A stretch of 64,000 nt of DNA from Albugo candida (taxonomy: Eukaryota > Oomycota > Peronosporomycetes > Albuginales), in assembly GCA_040437565.1 (NCBI GenBank), contig JBDOQK010000047.1, forward strand, positions 186,001-250,000, in the 5' to 3' direction. A program made the position numbers and the translations under genes. Of this stretch, positions 1-10,955 are shown piece after piece; positions within the stretch are counted from its first letter, which is position 1; every line of letters starts with the position of its first letter. The notes beneath the pieces are model-generated. The model did no database searches and was not told the DNA's origin. It saw nothing but the letters and a program-made list of their open reading frames with translations.

Positions 1-1664
1 TGCTTCGAATTCTCGCTCTCACCAGAACTCACTATTTCAGGATTATCGCCAATCTCCATGTGTTTGGAAAACCCTTGAGTCTTCCATAAATGAACATGAG
101 ACGCAATGCTAGAATTGGGAAAATGTGATGCAAACCAAACTGCTTCATGCTGTCTCGCTTGTTTCATTGACTCACAGGATATCTCATTCGACTCTTCCGC
201 GACCATTCTTGGATCACCAGGAGGATAATCTAATAGCCAGCTGTCAATGAGAGGATTGTCGAGCTCAAGCATGAAAGCAATAAGATCCATAGTCGCAATG
301 CTCAAAGACGACGAAAGCGAGTCAATCCTACCAATCAGTTGAAAAAATACTGACCGTGAGCTTTCTTTTGGTACAATAGAGGCATCCATGCTTTGATCCA
401 GTAAGGCTTGGCAGAATAATAGCAGAAAAGGATTACACTCGACATCTCGTCCAAAAGTACCAAGTTCTTCCATGATGATTCGAGCGTACAGTGTTGTGGC
501 CAAGACGCTTGGCTCTGACGCACTCAATAACGCAGGCAAGAAAGTTGATTTGAGAAATAGATCGCTAAATAGTTGAGCCATAACTGTTGATATTGATTTT
601 GGTTCTGTTCCTAAAGTTTTCGTACTCCCAGTCATTACCAAGGAACAGCAGAACCGAAGTCGGCTTATGAAGATATTCAAGTATCTTGATTTTGAGTGCT
701 GGAGATTCGCTGCGTCCAAACGTTCGTTTGTTTTTCGACCGATGAAATTCCTTGGTAAGGCATCGTAAGCTGCTACAAGTCCACTGATTGCTTCATGACA
801 AAAGGGTGTCAGATGTAATATAAAGTGGACCAATGATGCTTCAGGTATACCAGCCGCTATAATCATCGTTTCCCGGCACCTGTCGCCGATAACACCATCT
901 GCGTACATGTGTGGAAGCAGCCCCGAGAAAATAATCAGCTCAGATATGTTGTTTCCCTCATCTCCAATCTTAGAGGCTTCTGCTGTGTTTTTGAGGTCCG
1001 TGTCATACTCGTTTGCTTCTGAGTAAACAAAAAAGAATTCTATTTGGACTGGATTACTACGCAGTTTCTTCCATATACTATACAGTAATCTGATCATACA
1101 TTTTCGAGTCAGAATGTCATCAATCTCATTCACGATCGCGCTTTTGGCCAGTGCAATTATCGCCACATGAATCTCTCTTGTCGGAAGAACGGGATATTCC
1201 AGCTTCTCCAAGATAGCCGATATGAATTGCAGTGAAAGTGGCATGATTCCACGTGGTTGGTTTCGCTTCCCAATGTCGCAAAGATAGGGTACGATCTGAT
1301 TCTCAAGCAGATATTCTAGACATGGTCGATGGGACTGCATGGACTCTTCCGAATTTGTATGTAAAGTGACATCAAAACGTGTTCTCAAGTGTTCCACCGA
1401 CTTCTCTTCAGTGCATAGCATCATCACCATTTTCTGCAGGGATTCGGGCGTGCTAGAATCGTGTAATATACGCTTCTGTTCGACCATATCGGTGATATTT
1501 CGTTCCGAAACTGCATCCATAAAGTGGCGTACAGTGAGCCACCGTTGATGGAATTCTTTCACATCGGAATCATAGAGTGTGGGAACCATTGCATCAATAC
1601 CCTGGATAATGGCATCCTGAGCTTTTGTCGCCACTAGTTTGATCTTATTCTTCAACCAACTCAT
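1..1664 (-). CDS. FHIP-family protein (FTS-Hook-interacting), 3' end outside window
   Basis: An uninterrupted minus-strand frame runs from an ATG at 1664 off the left edge, giving 554 codons without a stop. The N-terminus (MSWLKNKIKL...) followed by a segment with a conserved HQRW, a TPESLQKMV stretch and, further on, PFCHEAISGLVAAYDALP matches the FHIP (FAM160/RAI16-like) family. There the equivalent stretch reads roughly 'FCPVLATGLSALYSSLP'. FHIP proteins join FTS and Hook in the FHF complex, which links dynein to endosomal cargo. The region is helical and shows no signal peptide or membrane span. No introns are needed in the visible part. The C-terminus is missing only because the window ends. 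The family call is from memory of the pattern, not from a search. Confidence 0.72.
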   Translation of the reverse strand, partial: MSWLKNKIKLVATKAQDAIIQGIDAMVPTLYDSDVKEFHQRWLTVRHFMDAVSERNITDMVEQKRILHDSSTPESLQKMVMMLCTEEKSVEHLRTRFDVTLHTNSEESMQSHRPCLEYLLENQIVPYLCDIGKRNQPRGIMPLSLQFISAILEKLEYPVLPTREIHVAIIALAKSAIVNEIDDILTRKCMIRLLYSIWKKLRSNPVQIEFFFVYSEANEYDTDLKNTAEASKIGDEGNNISELIIFSGLLPHMYADGVIGDRCRETMIIAAGIPEASLVHFILHLTPFCHEAISGLVAAYDALPRNFIGRKTNERLDAANLQHSKSRYLNIFISRLRFCCSLVMTGSTKTLGTEPKSISTVMAQLFSDLFLKSTFLPALLSASEPSVLATTLYARIIMEELGTFGRDVECNPFLLLFCQALLDQSMDASIVPKESSRSVFFQLIGRIDSLSSSLSIATMDLIAFMLELDNPLIDSWLLDYPPGDPRMVAEESNEISCESMKQARQHEAVWFASHFPNSSIASHVHLWKTQGFSKHMEIGDNPEIVSSGESENSK

Positions 1665-1692
1665 TGTCAATTGGCAAAGTGCCCGCGATAGT

Positions 1693-1918
1693 ACCGTATC
1701 CCTTTTGTCAGTAGGCAGCAAGGTCAATGTAATGTGCATCCATTTCTATCTGGGCNNNNNNNNNNNNNNNNNNNNNNNNNNNNNNNNNNNNNNNNNNNNN
1801 NNNNNNNNNNNNNNNNNNNNNNNNNNNNNNNNNNNNNNNNNNNNNNNNNNNNNNNACCGTATCCCTTTTGTCAGTAGGCAGCAAGGTCAATGTAATGTGC
1901 ATCCATCTCTATCTGGGC
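1693..1918. other. Assembly gap 1 with flanking duplicate
   Basis: The N block is 1756-1855. Bases 1693-1755 are repeated at 1856-1918 with one mismatch (T versus C near the end), so two overlapping, perhaps allelic, contigs were joined without merging. It lies just upstream of the FHIP start. Confidence 0.95.
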
Positions 1919-1967
1919 TGTACATTCTCGTAATTGTGTTCTACGCGTCGATTTCTGACATTCATCG

Positions 1968-3720
1968 CTACTGATCTTGTACAAATTGAGACGATAAATG
2001 GTGCACTGAAAGCGCGGGTCGCTGAGAGATACGATGTTGTGTTTTCTGTCGTGTGAGGCAGGGCACCTCCAACTCTGCTGTCAAAATGATGGTAGATTCT
2101 GTAGTGACTGAGAAGGGAACGTGCTTCCGTATTCCACTCAGCAGCTCAGTGATCTTTCTTGGCCCACGCGGAACTACCTTATAGAAAGTAATGTTGTCAT
2201 TTAGATGGGATTCGGTGAGCGCACTTTGAATAAGCGATCTGGCAGATCGGAGAGGCAAATAGAAAGTATACTCATACACTCTCTGTTCTTGTTGAACTGA
2301 TGAGAGAGAAGAAAAGTGATGTACAGCAAATGCTATTTGTTGTACTTTTGGAAATGTACATTTTCGCATCAAAATCACAAAGCTTCAAGCTCGGTCAGTC
2401 ACATTCTGGAAACTTTCGATGAGCTCAGCTTTATAGCCTCGTATACAGGAAACTTGACTGGATCGCCGAAAGAGAAGCGAGATATATCGTATTCGGTGAT
2501 CAATTAGGCAGATCATTCGTCCGTATCTGGACAGTAACAATAGTAGTGACAGGGCAAAGTCAAATCACCTCAAATAGCCAGCTTCCAATCTCAATTGTAC
2601 TTAAGTATTAGATTACAGAAAATCAACCTACTGGCGATACCCTCGCACCCCGTAGTAAAACTCTTGATGCGCAGCTGATTGAATTCAAAAATCAAAACTC
2701 CTGAAAACAAAATTCTAATGTTACGAAGAAAACGCAAGGTAGATAAATCAGAGATATGAGGTATTCATTAGGGGACACTATCATCTAGTAGAGCATGGCG
2801 AATCTTGAAGAGGTTGTAGTCGGACGTTGGAGTCTTCAGCGTCCGTTCTAGTAGAAATATATGGAAAAAGCGTGATTCGAGTATCGCTGTAAACGTCTTC
2901 ATGTCAACACAACTGACATGCTCCTTCAAAACATTTAACTTTCTCGGAAACAGCTTTGAAGAAAAGTGATCCTGCTTTTTTTGAGTAGTCGATCCATGGA
3001 AAAGTAATTGAGCTTTACGTAACATAAGCTGCACCAGGTACATGTGTACTGAGTAATGTGACGATTTGCTAGACATTGCTTAAATCGTTGCATTTACTGC
3101 CATCTTGCAGGAGCATGAGGGTATCCTTTTATGAAAGTAGCCAGAATGATATTCAATGAATGAAGCATGTATCCGAACGGCGGTGGAGCGTATTGAAGGC
3201 CTCGATAAAGTACTCCATGTAAAAATCGCTTTAGTTTGATCACCTATTCTCATTGCTACATCTTACAAACATTGCGCGCATCCTTGACAGTAATTCTTCC
3301 AACTCGCAACACACTAACACATTCTTGACCAAGAACGCCAGATCAAATGCTGGAGACTCGGCATCAAACGATTGATCAAAATGATACGGATAGCAAATAA
3401 TCAATGAATCGATGCAAGCAAAGCTCTCAATTATCATTCGTAATGTCTGTGACCCAATGACAACGAATACAACTCGCAAGCTGACACGATATCGAATATA
3501 CGCGCTACCATCAAGTACATACAGGGTCTTGTAAGTGAACGTCAGTGAGACTAGTACGTATTTGAGATTTATTGTTGTCTCCTTATATGCATAGTACCAT
3601 TCAAATCGTTTGGCGGTTAAACAGACATCTGGCACCCAGCCACTGACGATAATACTCCTATTTCTAAAGTCGGATTCGACAGATAGATGCAAAGCACCAA
3701 ATAAGCGTATGTTTTAAGTT
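1968..3720 (-). CDS. Unrecognised multi-exon gene (boundaries approximate)
   Basis: Several minus-strand open stretches between SMN and FHIP probably belong to one spliced gene. The first is 3692-3240, which may contain a 42-nt in-frame intron starting GTATGTAC. It ends at a good donor (GTAAGATG). A second stretch, reached through an acceptor just after AACTAAAG, is open from about 3203 to 3085. Others lie at 3076-2768 and 2296-1968, the last preceded by a polypyrimidine-CAG acceptor and ending in a stop at 1968. The translations look protein-like (hydrophobic helices, few low-complexity runs), but I recognise no domain. No convincing ATG start was found. It may be one gene or two. The function is unknown. 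Confidence 0.35.
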
Positions 3721-3758
3721 GTAATCATAGCTTCTTCGATCGGGGTCCAATCGGACGA

Positions 3759-4682
3759 TTACTGATCAAATGTCTTGGATTTTGCCTTGAGCTCCTGTAT
3801 TGTCTGATATCTACCAGTCTGATACCCCAATCGATACCACGACAGTAATAAGGAGTTGAGACTTTCTTCTTGTGATGTATCTAAAGGGTAGTGAGCCATC
3901 GAAGCCGTAAAATCCATTCCCTTATGTGTCGCTGACGTATTTGCTCGCGACGATTCTTTCTCAAACGATTGCGCATTTCTATTCTCACTTTTCTTTGGCA
4001 AAGTTTTCGATGAAAGATGATCCTGTGGGATTTCCTGCTTCAAGTCCTCCGCGTGCGTTTGCTTTGACACCTCTCCTTGAGATCCCGACATGCGCACTCG
4101 CTCAAAACTCACTCCCGCTGATGATGTGCCTGTATCGTAATTATTTCTGCTTTCGTTGTCAACCTTACATCCTCGTTCGTATTCACTATGTACAAAGTTG
4201 TTAGATGCTTACTCGATCTGGCTGTACCCTGTGCGAATTACCTTCCCACCTGTGTGTTGACTGTGCAGCTGTTTTGATCTTCCAAAGCCNNNNNNNNNNN
4301 NNNNNNNNNNNNNNNNNNNNNNNNNNNNNNNNNNNNNNNNNNNNNNNNNNNNNNNNNNNNNNNNNNNNNNNNNNNNNNNNNNNNNNNNNACTCGCTCAAA
4401 ACTCACTCCCGCTGATGATGTGCCTGTATCGTAATTATTTCTGCTTTCGTTGTCAGCCTTACATCCTCGTTCGTATTCACTATGTACAAAGTTGTTAGAT
4501 GCTTACTCGATCTGGCTGTACCCTGTGCGAATTACCTTCCCACCTGTGTGTTGACTGTGCAGCTGTTTTGATCTTCCAAAGCCCTTTCAAAGGCCTGACA
4601 CAGTCGTGAGAAATGATCAGCGCAATAAGAGACAGTCATATACCTGAATTATCGCAAGGTCATCCCACGTTTCTTCGTTCAT
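3759..4682 (-). CDS. SMN1: Survival motor neuron (SMN) protein, Tudor-less
   Basis: SMN is the oligomeric core of the complex that loads Sm rings on spliceosomal snRNAs. Three exons are inferred. Exon 1 is 4682-4644, with a 49-nt intron. Exon 2 is 4594-4536, with a 56-nt intron containing a CTAAC branch site. Exon 3 starts at 4479 (equal to 4185 in the duplicate copy) and ends at 3759. Removing the duplicate gives 174 residues in frame. The N-terminus carries a Gemin2-binding helix (TWDDLAIIQAFERAL). The C-terminus carries the YG box (LLLSWYRLGYQTGRY), the oligomerisation zipper. Between them is only a polar linker, so the Tudor domain found in animal SMN is absent, as in fission-yeast Smn1. 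The track of open frames alone shows only the last exon. The reader should ignore the broken copy at the gap. Confidence 0.85.
4096..4583. other. Assembly gap 2 with flanking duplicate
   Basis: N block 4290-4389. Bases 4096-4289 recur at 4390-4583 (194 bp) with a single A/G difference. The duplicate splits SMN exons 2 and 3. Confidence 0.95.
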
Positions 4683-5013
4683 TCTACTCGCAAAAAATTG
4701 ATTGGATGAGAAGAAAGATTGTGGCAGAAACCGAAAAAGATGATACTTGGAAGCTGTTCTATTTTACATCGACGGTAGCGGGCTGCCCGAAACGATGCAG
4801 TTATGAAGTATGGGCAGTAAGGGAGCATTCCTACTAAATAACGTACATGATCATATGTGATAAGATCGATTACATTCGCACAACGATCCGAGAGAAAAGA
4901 GAGATCGCAGTTAAAGCTTGTATTCAAACACGTATACGTGACATGCGATGTATTAAAAGCGATATCGTGTGTCAGAAGCTGGTCAACGTTATACTTGTGG
5001 ATGCCATTTGATC

Positions 5014-5829
5014 TCAACGCGTTCTCCAAGTCTCTCGAGCTCCATGGAGTCGCAACATCCCTATGAGCTGCTGATTGTCTGCTAGTACTTTGACAGAATG
5101 TATTTGATATCTTTGGCCGAATGATAAGGCGCATTGCAATGGCATTCGATCCTTCTGCACACATTTATCAGTGATGAAGTAGTACAATAAAACATTGCCT
5201 ACATGCGCGACCGCATTGACATCTGCTCCAATCGAGACAAGGAAATAGGCGATGCTCAAGTAGTTGCGATCACAAGCCACGTGAAGTGGCGTCCATAAAT
5301 CACTCTCTCGCTAAATGTTCTGTCAATATTGTTCCCGAAAAGGAATGGAAGCCAACAAACCTGCCAATTTACATTCATTCCCGACTCGACGAGAAACCGA
5401 ATAAGCGATTGAAGTGAAGTAGCGCTCTCATCTGAGTCAACTCGTTCGATGATTTTATGTAAAGTATTCCGTATCGCTACCTGGCCAACATCAAAGCCAT
5501 TTCTGATCATAATGCACAGAATATCGAGGCGATTTTTGCTGCATGCGATACGAAACATCTGGGTGCTGAAAAATGGCATTATGTAACTCTGAATGAGAGC
5601 ATCAGTCTGTGGAATCTTTATTCAAAGAAATAGATCACACCTCATCCATGTATTTGATTGCTAAATCTAATGCTCGCACATTTCCTAATCGCACAATCTG
5701 AACGAGTTTGTTTCCATTTTCGATTATGCGGTTTGCTTGCAGAGGACATTCTTCTTGCAATTTTCTCAGAACATTCATTTCTTCGTGAAGCGATGTCTTA
5801 CATCGGAAGAGCTGTCGATTTTCCGCCAT
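5014..5829 (-). CDS. Ankyrin-repeat protein
   Basis: Four exons join in phase to 221 residues: 5829-5641, 5588-5361, 5310-5203 and 5154-5014, with introns of 52, 50 and 48 nt. The third exon begins a clear ankyrin repeat (DLWTPLHVACDRNYLSIAYF followed by a GADVN turn). Earlier sequence contains degenerate repeats (ILCIMIRNGFDV, FLVESGMNVN). Ankyrin repeats are protein-binding scaffolds, and nothing here indicates the partner. The protein lacks a signal peptide and any second domain. It is transcribed away from the PH-RhoGAP gene, with only 33 bp between the two start codons. Confidence 0.75.
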
Positions 5830-5862
5830 ACTTGTGCGAAAAGATCGTTTTCAAAAGACGCA
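5830..5862. promoter_or_regulatory. 33-bp divergent start-to-start spacer
   Basis: The start codons of the ankyrin gene (5829, minus) and PH-RhoGAP gene (5863, plus) are 33 bp apart. The promoters must overlap the neighbouring 5' regions or coding sequence. No core element could be assigned. Confidence 0.4.
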
Positions 5863-7867
5863 ATGAAACGATTTTTTGGGCATCAGACATTGAATGATGA
5901 GGATGCAAGAATTGGCGATCTTCAGAGTGACGACTCGGAAGGCTCGGAAGACATCGATAAAGTGCAGCAGATTCCTTCTTCTTCTCCAATCTCCTCTATC
6001 GGTAGTATCCATAGCTCCATAGAGGCATCTCTCTCATCTCAGGAGACCACATTTCCGGCTAAACGACTCCATGACACCAAGCAGATCAGGATTAAACACG
6101 ATAGCAGTAGTCACAGCTCCTCAACCACCAGCAAGAAATGGTACGCTGACAGCGATGATGAGAAGGAAGACGAGTCACAATCTTCATCAAGCTGCGAGCC
6201 AAAAGCTGCATTCGAAACTAGTGATAGCAATCGCACTATGTATGCATCGAGGGCTAAGAAGCAAGAGCGCAAAATGTCAAACGACGAAAATATAACGCGA
6301 GCAGCAATTGCGTTACGTTCTGTCACACGGGAGACGAAAACCACGGCACATGCGCGGAGAATCCTTTCAAAAACAAACGATATCCTTCTGCAGGAAAAAG
6401 AGACTGTAGGAGACATATACGACGACAAAAGTAGTCTTCACCGAAAGGATACTCCCGCTTTCAGGAAACATGTCGATACCGAGATTCCAATCACAAAGTC
6501 TCGAGATGTAGCACGTCATGTCGTTGACACTTGGCAGAACTCGAATTTGAAGTCTATTGGAAAAATGAATTCAGTCAACTCACCGAAAGCGATTTTTGGC
6601 TCCTTTCGGGGAATCACCGGTCAGAATAAAACACTGGGGGCTTTTGCAGGCAAGTCTGAAAATGGGGTCGTACTGGAGGGATGGCTCCGTCAGAAACAAC
6701 GTCGTGGTGTGAAAGGGCTGAAAAAATGGAATTCACGTTATTACGTCGTGTATGCAGAAACCAACGAAATTCGATACTATGCGGATCTGGTGGCATCCGC
6801 GTGGGGCTCCATACCGTTGAATGAGATTGGATCGATTTCAGCACGACTGATCCAGAACGTGGAAAAGCTGAGTCATCCGAAATACAAAGGATGTCGCTTT
6901 GACATAAAATGCCGAAATAGCTGGGGTACTCATTACGCAGACGATTATGTGAGCCATGATAGTTCGAGTAGTCTTCCAGGTATCCGTCCGTATGAGAACG
7001 GCGATAGTATCGGTGACAGTACAAAGTCCAGCACAAGAGTATATAGTTTGATTGCTGACTCTCCTCAGACAGCCAGCTTGTGGGTGAGTATGATCGCTTC
7101 CCTTATTCTTCGAAATCCAGGTAGCCCGAAGGGGGAAGTACGGGATCACATTTCAAATCGCGTTGGAGATAAAAGCGCACCGGACGATACAGTTCCCTGG
7201 CTGGTGAAATGCGCGGTTGACTATATATACAAATCAACTCCTGGAATCGAGACTCCTCTATTTTATGAAGAGAACGCTGACACTGATAAGCTTGAGGTAC
7301 GATGTATCCATTTATCCAGAGCGTCATCTTGAATGACCTGATTCACTAGATCTGCATGAATCTCCTTCAAGTGCCAAACGAAGAAAAACCCGGAAACATA
7401 GAGATCGACAAACTTCTCAACGTCGTCACTGCTGGTGCAATTGTCAAGATGTGGCTCGAGAAAATGGAACAACCGATCGTACCCTTTGCTCTATACCCGG
7501 AATTTGAGATGATTGCGATAGAGGCTAAAGAAAATCCCGCTGATGCCATCGGTAGTCTCAAAACATTGCGTGAAAAGCTTCCGGCCAAAAATCGGTGAGT
7601 GAGCTGTTCTTTGTCGTCTCATTTGAAATTGTGTGACCATTGTTTCCCAGTGCGAGTCTCATCTGTCTGCTGTTCCATTTAAACGATATCAGTGCATACG
7701 CCTCCAAAAACAAGATGGATGCGTCATATCTCGCAAAACTGTTCTCAAAGTTCATAGTACGACCACAAAAACCAACGCAAAGTGACAACACTGAAGCAAT
7801 CCATTGGCTTCTTAGCGACATCATCACTCAGATTGACGATTACATCGATGAAAAGGAGACTGGTTGA
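5863..7867 (+). CDS. PH and RhoGAP domain protein, arginine finger not visible
   Basis: Exons 5863-7296, 7350-7594 and 7651-7867 join in frame to 631 residues. The frame is open further upstream, but 5863 is the first good ATG (MKRFFGHQ). Residues 1-260 are polar, serine-rich and probably disordered. A PH domain starts near residue 269 (LEGWLRQKQRRG, KKWNSRYYVV) and ends near 420 (SLWVSMIASLI). A RhoGAP-like helical domain follows from about 440 to 610 (VPWLVKCAVDYI; LFHLNDISAYASKNKMDASYLAKLF). In canonical RhoGAPs the catalytic arginine sits in a G-I-[FY]-R motif. The equivalent place here reads GIETPLFYEENA, with no arginine. The protein may therefore bind Rho GTPases and membranes without strong GAP activity. 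It ends 34 bp from the convergent receptor pseudokinase. Confidence 0.72.
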
Positions 7868-7901
7868 TCTTACAAGAGGCCTTGTGTCTTGATAACGATA
7901 T

Positions 7902-10629
7902 TCAAAGCTGACTTTTCACCGCTTGAAGTGCGACGACAAGATCTTTAGCACAAGGCCTCATGTGTGGTACTACCGAAAGGCATAGACTAATTACATCACG
8001 AATACCCTGTGGAGCTGATGTATATGCCGGATGATGCTCGTGTGGGGCTAACATCTCGTGTTTTCGCATTCGCCTAATGAGCTCCAGGTCAGCAAGAGTA
8101 CTTCCCATATCATCAATAAGGGTCTTGAATGGCGTATTTCGCGTCCATATTTCCCCAATGATGACGCCAAGTGTATACATATTGGCCAGAAATGGATCGA
8201 TACTCTTCTCACCTTTGACGACTTCCGGTGCTGACCATGCGACTTCACCGCTTCCAAAAGAGAATTCGTTCGTCTTACGGCTAAAGCTGATTTCCTTTGA
8301 CGATGAATCCAAGTGGAACAGACTTATTTTTGCTGTTTTGACTCCATTCACGAGCACGGATCGACTTGTGAATTGACGAACATACACATCGTTCTCGTGA
8401 AGATGGCTCAACGCTAACGCAATATCGAGACACATTTGCAGCTTTGCTACATTATCCATCTCTAGCGCTGCGTCATGTAAAGCGATACCCAATGAGCCTT
8501 TCTCCATATATTCCGTGACAATCGTCAAACAAGCTCCAGCACGCCACGTATGACCAATCATACTAACAATGTTCTCATGTTTAATGGATGCGAGCTGTAT
8601 CAGGTAGCGAAATAATCTATTTCCCTCGTTCATATCGTCACCCACGATTCTCACCTTCTTTGCTACTACACGACAGGTATCCAGCTCTCCAAGCCAAACG
8701 ATTTTTGGCTTGGAGAGCTGGATACCTGTCGTGTAGTAGCAAAGAAGGTGAGAATCGTGGGTGACGATANNNNNNNNNNNNNNNNNNNNNNNNNNNNNNN
8801 NNNNNNNNNNNNNNNNNNNNNNNNNNNNNNNNNNNNNNNNNNNNNNNNNNNNNNNNNNNNNNNNNNNNNTCCAAGTGGAACAGACTTATTTTTGCTGTTT
8901 TGACTCCATTCACGAGCACGGATCGACTTGTGAATTGACGAACATACACATCGTTCTCGTGAAGATGGCTCAACGCTAACGCAATATCGAGACACATTTG
9001 CAGCTTTGCTACATTATCCATCTCTAGCGCTGCGTCATGTAAAGCGATACCCAATGAGCCTTTCTCCATATATTCCGTGACAATCGTCAAACAAGCTCCA
9101 GCACGCCACGTATGACCAATCATACTAACAATGTTCTCATGTTTAATGGATGCGAGCTGTATCAGGTAGCGAAATAATCTATTTCCCTCGTTCATATCGT
9201 CACCCACGATTCTCACCTTCTTTGCTACTACACGACAGGTATCCAGCTCTCCAAGCCAAAAATCGTTTGGGTTTATAGCTTCGATAAGATTCAAAGCATT
9301 TGCATCGATCTCGAGAAGTTGCACGGAACCTCTTCTACTCTGAAAACTCTCGCTGATTGATGAACGAAGTAATTTGGTCGACCTCGAGAAATTCTCTTCT
9401 AATGGAGCGGTTGCGTTGATGACACTTAGTCTTACGACCATCGCTGCTAGTGCAAGCCCGCCAATGATACCACAACTGACAACAATGAGTAGGATCCAAA
9501 TCGAAAATGTTGATGACGTCGTTTTCCGATTACTGGAAGCCGCATTGCTGGAAGCTACTCGGGACTCTGGTCGTTGGGATACCTCGTAACATACCACATG
9601 TTTATTTGTGCTGCCTGGATCATCAGCGTGGGAGTCTTGACTTTGTGAATTGCAGTATGGATCGAAAATAGCGTCTGTGAATATATCAGTGCGTTTGGAT
9701 AGATCACTTAGTGATTCAAATTGTGCTTGCGTGAGAATGGTTCTAGCACCCGCTTTCAAATGCACGCCATCACTACGACAATGACATTAGCTTCTCCAAT
9801 AGAAAGTGAAAATGGAGCTTACATCTTGTAGCTCTTTTCGACTTTCAAGCGTCGTATGAATGTTGGGATACTTGGAAAGCTCACATCGAGAGTACTGCAC
9901 AAAAAATGCCGATCGTAAGCACTCCTTCTACCGTGATATCAATATCTCGCATACATTCTTCTCCAATGAGGTGTTTGGGTAGTCACAATTTCTAAATCGG
10001 ACAATTCCGTGCCACTTATCTCCCTACAAGGCGTCAATCCATCAAAATGCGTCTTTAGAGTCGGTTTGAATTGACACGCACAGAGTTTCGATGGATGCAG
10101 GCAAGTGGAGAATCAACGTCTGATCCTGAAAAGTGATATTCTCAAAAGCTCTACGTTAGTGAGTATATCAGCAAAAGACGATACGATGATTGTAGGAGCA
10201 TTTTCATACAGCGAATCCAAAGCTGACAAGTGAGTAAACGCGTTGGTCGAGATAGACATTGGTACACGGGTCTTGAAGCCTTGTGAAACAAAGGACCTAC
10301 GACAAATCGAGCACTCAGCGCTTGTTGTTTCATATTTGAATAGCTTTTGTGTACAATGAAGTCAAAAGTGGTGCGTCTAATTCCTGAATTACACTTTGTG
10401 CGAGATTGTTGGAATGAATGCGAAGTTTAGTGACGTCTGACAACAGATCAACGGATATCACAAAATCCTGGCATTTGGCTTCGAAGAGACTCCGATATGC
10501 CGAAATGACAAGTAGCTGGTTCTGTAACAAATCAGAGCATTTCAAATCGAATGTGCTTGCAGACGATCTCGCCACAAAGAAAGAGAGTGTAGCAATGTGC
10601 CAGCTCCACCACAATTGAATGCATTTCAT
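7902..10629 (-). CDS. LRR receptor-like pseudokinase (single-pass membrane)
   Basis: The start at 10629 gives a signal peptide (MKCIQLWWSWHIATLSFFVA). Exon 1 (10629-10355) joins through a 58-nt intron to exon 2 (from 10296), and both carry degenerate leucine-rich repeats. A later ectodomain exon (FPSIPTFIRRLKVEKSYKI) joins in phase through a 50-nt intron to the exon starting at 9772. Two junctions between 10240 and 9900 are unresolved. The last exon encodes a transmembrane span (IWILLIVVSCGIIGGLALAA) and a TKL-type kinase fold that keeps the beta3 lysine (VVAKKV) and an APE-like site (WSAPEVV). It lacks a glycine-rich loop, the HRD catalytic loop reads VRQ, and DFG is replaced (AKISLFHL). It is probably catalytically inactive and signals by scaffolding. 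The kinase coding region is written twice across the gap at 8770-8869. The intact reading is 9772-9261 followed by 8698-7902. Confidence 0.7.
8308..9260. other. Assembly gap 3 with direct duplicate and fold-back
   Basis: N block 8770-8869. Bases 8308-8698 are repeated at 8870-9260. Before the gap, arms 8633-8698 and 8704-8769 are perfect reverse complements (66 bp each) around a 5-bp spacer. The right arm is the reverse complement of sequence found intact at the 9240-9270 region, so this is a chimeric contig end rather than a real hairpin. Confidence 0.9.
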
Positions 10630-10955
10630 TGATTACAGATGTACGTTATATAAAGTTTCTAAAGCTAAAGGATGGTCTCAACCAGCCATGATTTCACAGC
10701 ATTGCTGCACGTGTTTGCTACCCACCTCCAATCGCCTCTACAAGAGGATTCTCTCATTGTATCGCCCCATTTATACCCAATACAATAACAAACATTGCGT
10801 CACGCTGTTACATTCCGTGCTATATATTGGAGCAATTTGACATGGAAATTTTGTAGTCCTACAACTGCGTTCAGCTGGCAAAGTACACTATTTGTACACT
10901 GACTGGAATTAGAAACCTTTTGTTAGGTTCGATGTGACCGGTAAACGAACACACG
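10630..10955. promoter_or_regulatory. Divergent intergenic region, receptor and PWWP-JAMM genes
   Basis: The 326 bp between the two start codons must hold both promoters. A short plus-strand ORF (10619-10840) overlaps it but has no supporting features. No TATA box or known motif could be assigned with confidence. Confidence 0.35.

Noticed and set aside
1968-3203. CENP-N or gamma-tubulin complex component
   Set aside because: Short hydrophobic similarities were considered but no diagnostic motif could be aligned.
8633-8769. Functional hairpin RNA or palindromic element
   Set aside because: The arms duplicate coding sequence of the kinase gene and the feature ends exactly at the gap, pointing to a chimeric contig.
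10619-10840. 73-codon ORF between the receptor and PWWP-JAMM genes
   Set aside because: It overlaps the receptor start region and the shared promoter space, and shows no recognisable composition or motif.
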